Of a stretch of 64,000 nt of DNA, positions 63,818 to 64,000 are shown piece after piece. Location: contig JABAKD010000015.1 in assembly GCA_012845835.1 (NCBI GenBank), positions 8,929,967 through 8,993,966 on the forward strand. Reading direction: 5' to 3'. The position numbers were made by a program, and so were the translations under genes. This DNA comes from Undaria pinnatifida (Eukaryota; Sar; Phaeophyceae; Laminariales; Alariaceae). The notes under the pieces were generated by a model. It was not told where the DNA came from. It searched no databases and was given only the letters and a program-made list of their open reading frames with translations. Position 1 is the stretch's first letter, and every line of letters starts with the position of its first letter.

Positions 63818-64000
63818 GGCCATTTGTTATACAGTCAGACGCCGCCAGTCGAAAACAGCCCTTTTCCACTGGATTTTTTTTCGACTGGATTCCTCTGGTC
63901 CCTCTACTGATAGCAGTCGAGTCGATTGTATAGTTTTTATGCTCCTCTTAGAGGCGGTTGGTGTAAGGGAGTACTACTGTAGTACCTCTGAATGTCAGTC
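63818..64000. mobile_element. Second copy of the TAA-type MITE (cut by window end)
   Basis: It begins GGCCATTTGTTATACAGTCA, continues with 'gccagtcgaaaacagccctt', 'agcagtcgagtcgattgtat', 'gctcctcttagaggc' and 'gtgtaagggagtactactgt'. This matches the reverse complement of the right part of 38084-38871. It is inverted relative to that copy. Confidence 0.85.

Overview
The window looks like gene-poor, transposon-packed nuclear DNA of a eukaryote. It holds fragments of four retroelement or helicase classes, tRNA-derived and (CAA)n-tailed short repeats, miniature inverted-repeat elements, satellite arrays and long homopolymer G/C tracts. I see no intact host gene, rRNA, true tRNA, operon or CRISPR. 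The mix of Copia, LINE, DIRS/PAT-like tyrosine-recombinase retroelements, TA-flanked DNA transposons and PIF1/Helitron-like helicase would fit a protist such as an alga or stramenopile. That placement is an inference with low confidence.

Layout. 1-4.35 kb: diverged repeats and a broken OTU-protease fragment. 4.35-10.79 kb: a long TA-flanked transposon with CAG...CTG termini, containing a decayed minus-strand Copia element (RNase H, RT, an in-frame minisatellite spacer, integrase) and a Cys-rich ORF. 11.5-13.9 kb: a minus-strand B1-A2-x-B2 repeat cluster and an RT/RNase H fragment of a tyrosine-recombinase retroelement. 14.3-16.7 kb: copies of the dominant repeat (called R1 here) among pyrimidine tracts. 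16.9-22 kb: two inverted repeat arms around an OTU pseudogene, a long (CAA)n tract and a second TA-flanked transposon with a Cys-rich ORF. 22.2-24.2 kb: a LINE reverse transcriptase interrupted by a 269-bp MITE. 24.9-27 kb: SINEs and duplicated fragments.

27.3-32.8 kb: an R1 composite followed by an array of about ten ~320-bp G-rich units with a trimeric higher-order repeat. The same locus is duplicated at 49.2-51.2 kb and 58.0-59.5 kb with one or two units. 34.4-34.9 kb: a PIF1/Helitron-type helicase C-terminus. 36.95-45.43 kb: a probable DIRS/PAT-like retroelement with split direct repeats (A1 ... RT, RNase H, tyrosine recombinase ... B1-A2-x-B2), itself hit by a 788-bp TAA-flanked MITE. 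45.6-54.3 kb: more R1 composites and SINEs. 56.02-57.04 kb: a short third TA-flanked transposon with the same Cys-rich ORF. 59.8-60.9 kb: a dead tyrosine recombinase. 61.2-63.8 kb: a nine-copy ~290-bp tandem array, then the start of a second copy of the TAA-type MITE.

The most interesting signals are the split-direct-repeat architecture seen twice, a Cys/His-rich ORF carried by three different TA-flanked transposons, and the modular R1/G-tract element whose satellite array has expanded in only one of its copies. Frames, boundaries and copy numbers were read by eye, and homopolymer lengths may include sequencing error.
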